Assembly (NCBI RefSeq): GCF_004352855.1
Contig: NZ_SJSC01000001.1
Span: 806,001 to 870,000 of the forward strand
Direction: 5' to 3'
Source of the DNA: Marinomonas sp. KMM3893
GTDB taxonomy: Bacteria > Pseudomonadota > Gammaproteobacteria > Pseudomonadales > Marinomonadaceae
Length of the DNA stretch: 64,000 nt
Shown here: positions 63,994 to 64,000 of the stretch, piece after piece
Numbering within the stretch: position 1 is the first letter of the stretch
Layout of the letters: each line of letters starts with the position of its first letter
Notes under the pieces: model-generated
Databases searched by the model: none
Seen by the model: the letters and a program-made list of their open reading frames with translations, nothing else
Told to the model about the DNA's origin: nothing
Made by a program: the position numbers and the translations under genes

Positions 63994-64000
63994 TATTGGG

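Overview
The window looks like chromosomal DNA of a marine gammaproteobacterium, most likely an Oceanospirillales member close to Marinomonas. This is inferred from the gene mix: a class II (about 490 aa) IlvC, a divergent fpr/finR-like pair, a Fur-box/fagA-like/fumC unit, an EpmB C-terminus, and HlyU, VF530 and thermostable-hemolysin family proteins. Base composition is moderate. No rRNA, tRNA, CRISPR array, integrase or complete insertion sequence was seen.

Layout. 1-10.8 kb: epmB end, a short RNase J-like protein, a PACE efflux pump, an NYN-domain protein, a membrane diguanylate cyclase, small conserved proteins, a hydrolase, an SDR, an NSS transporter and a GAF-GGDEF protein. 10.8-19 kb: frmA-frmB formaldehyde detoxification with a divergent LysR gene, the Fur-controlled fagA-like/fumC pair, a SlyD-like isomerase, a DUF1439 lipoprotein and a MscS channel. 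19-26.7 kb: LexA-controlled yebG, a zinc metallopeptidase, a Kef-type antiporter, poxB and an orphan membrane protein. 26.9-31.2 kb: a tightly packed four-gene operon (thermostable-hemolysin family protein, adenylate-forming ligase fused to a heme-oxygenase-like diiron domain, SDR, periplasmic TPR protein). It looks like an uncharacterised biosynthetic pathway and is the best candidate for a new system here. 31.3-40.6 kb: two transporters, asparaginase, an AlaDH/PNT-family dehydrogenase, ilvY/ilvC and modF.

40.6-44.6 kb is an accessory patch: a decayed stbDE toxin-antitoxin pair, two unknown lipoproteins and a LuxR-type regulator. 44.9-53 kb: aphA, then a histidine kinase and sigma-54 activator followed by a phnD-phnC-phnE-phnE transporter. 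A good sigma-54 promoter, matching GACA-N4-TGTC palindromes and a repeated A-rich leader tie the regulator pair to the transporter. 53-64 kb: lactate permease, an MFS/LysR divergent pair, a YghU-like GST, fpr/finR, a small outer membrane barrel, an ABM monooxygenase, an NfsA-like nitroreductase and a DadA-like amino-acid dehydrogenase.

Recurring themes are redox and electrophile defence (frmAB, fpr/finR, GST, nitroreductase, fagA-fumC), drug or metabolite export, and phosphorus acquisition (aphA, phnDCEE).
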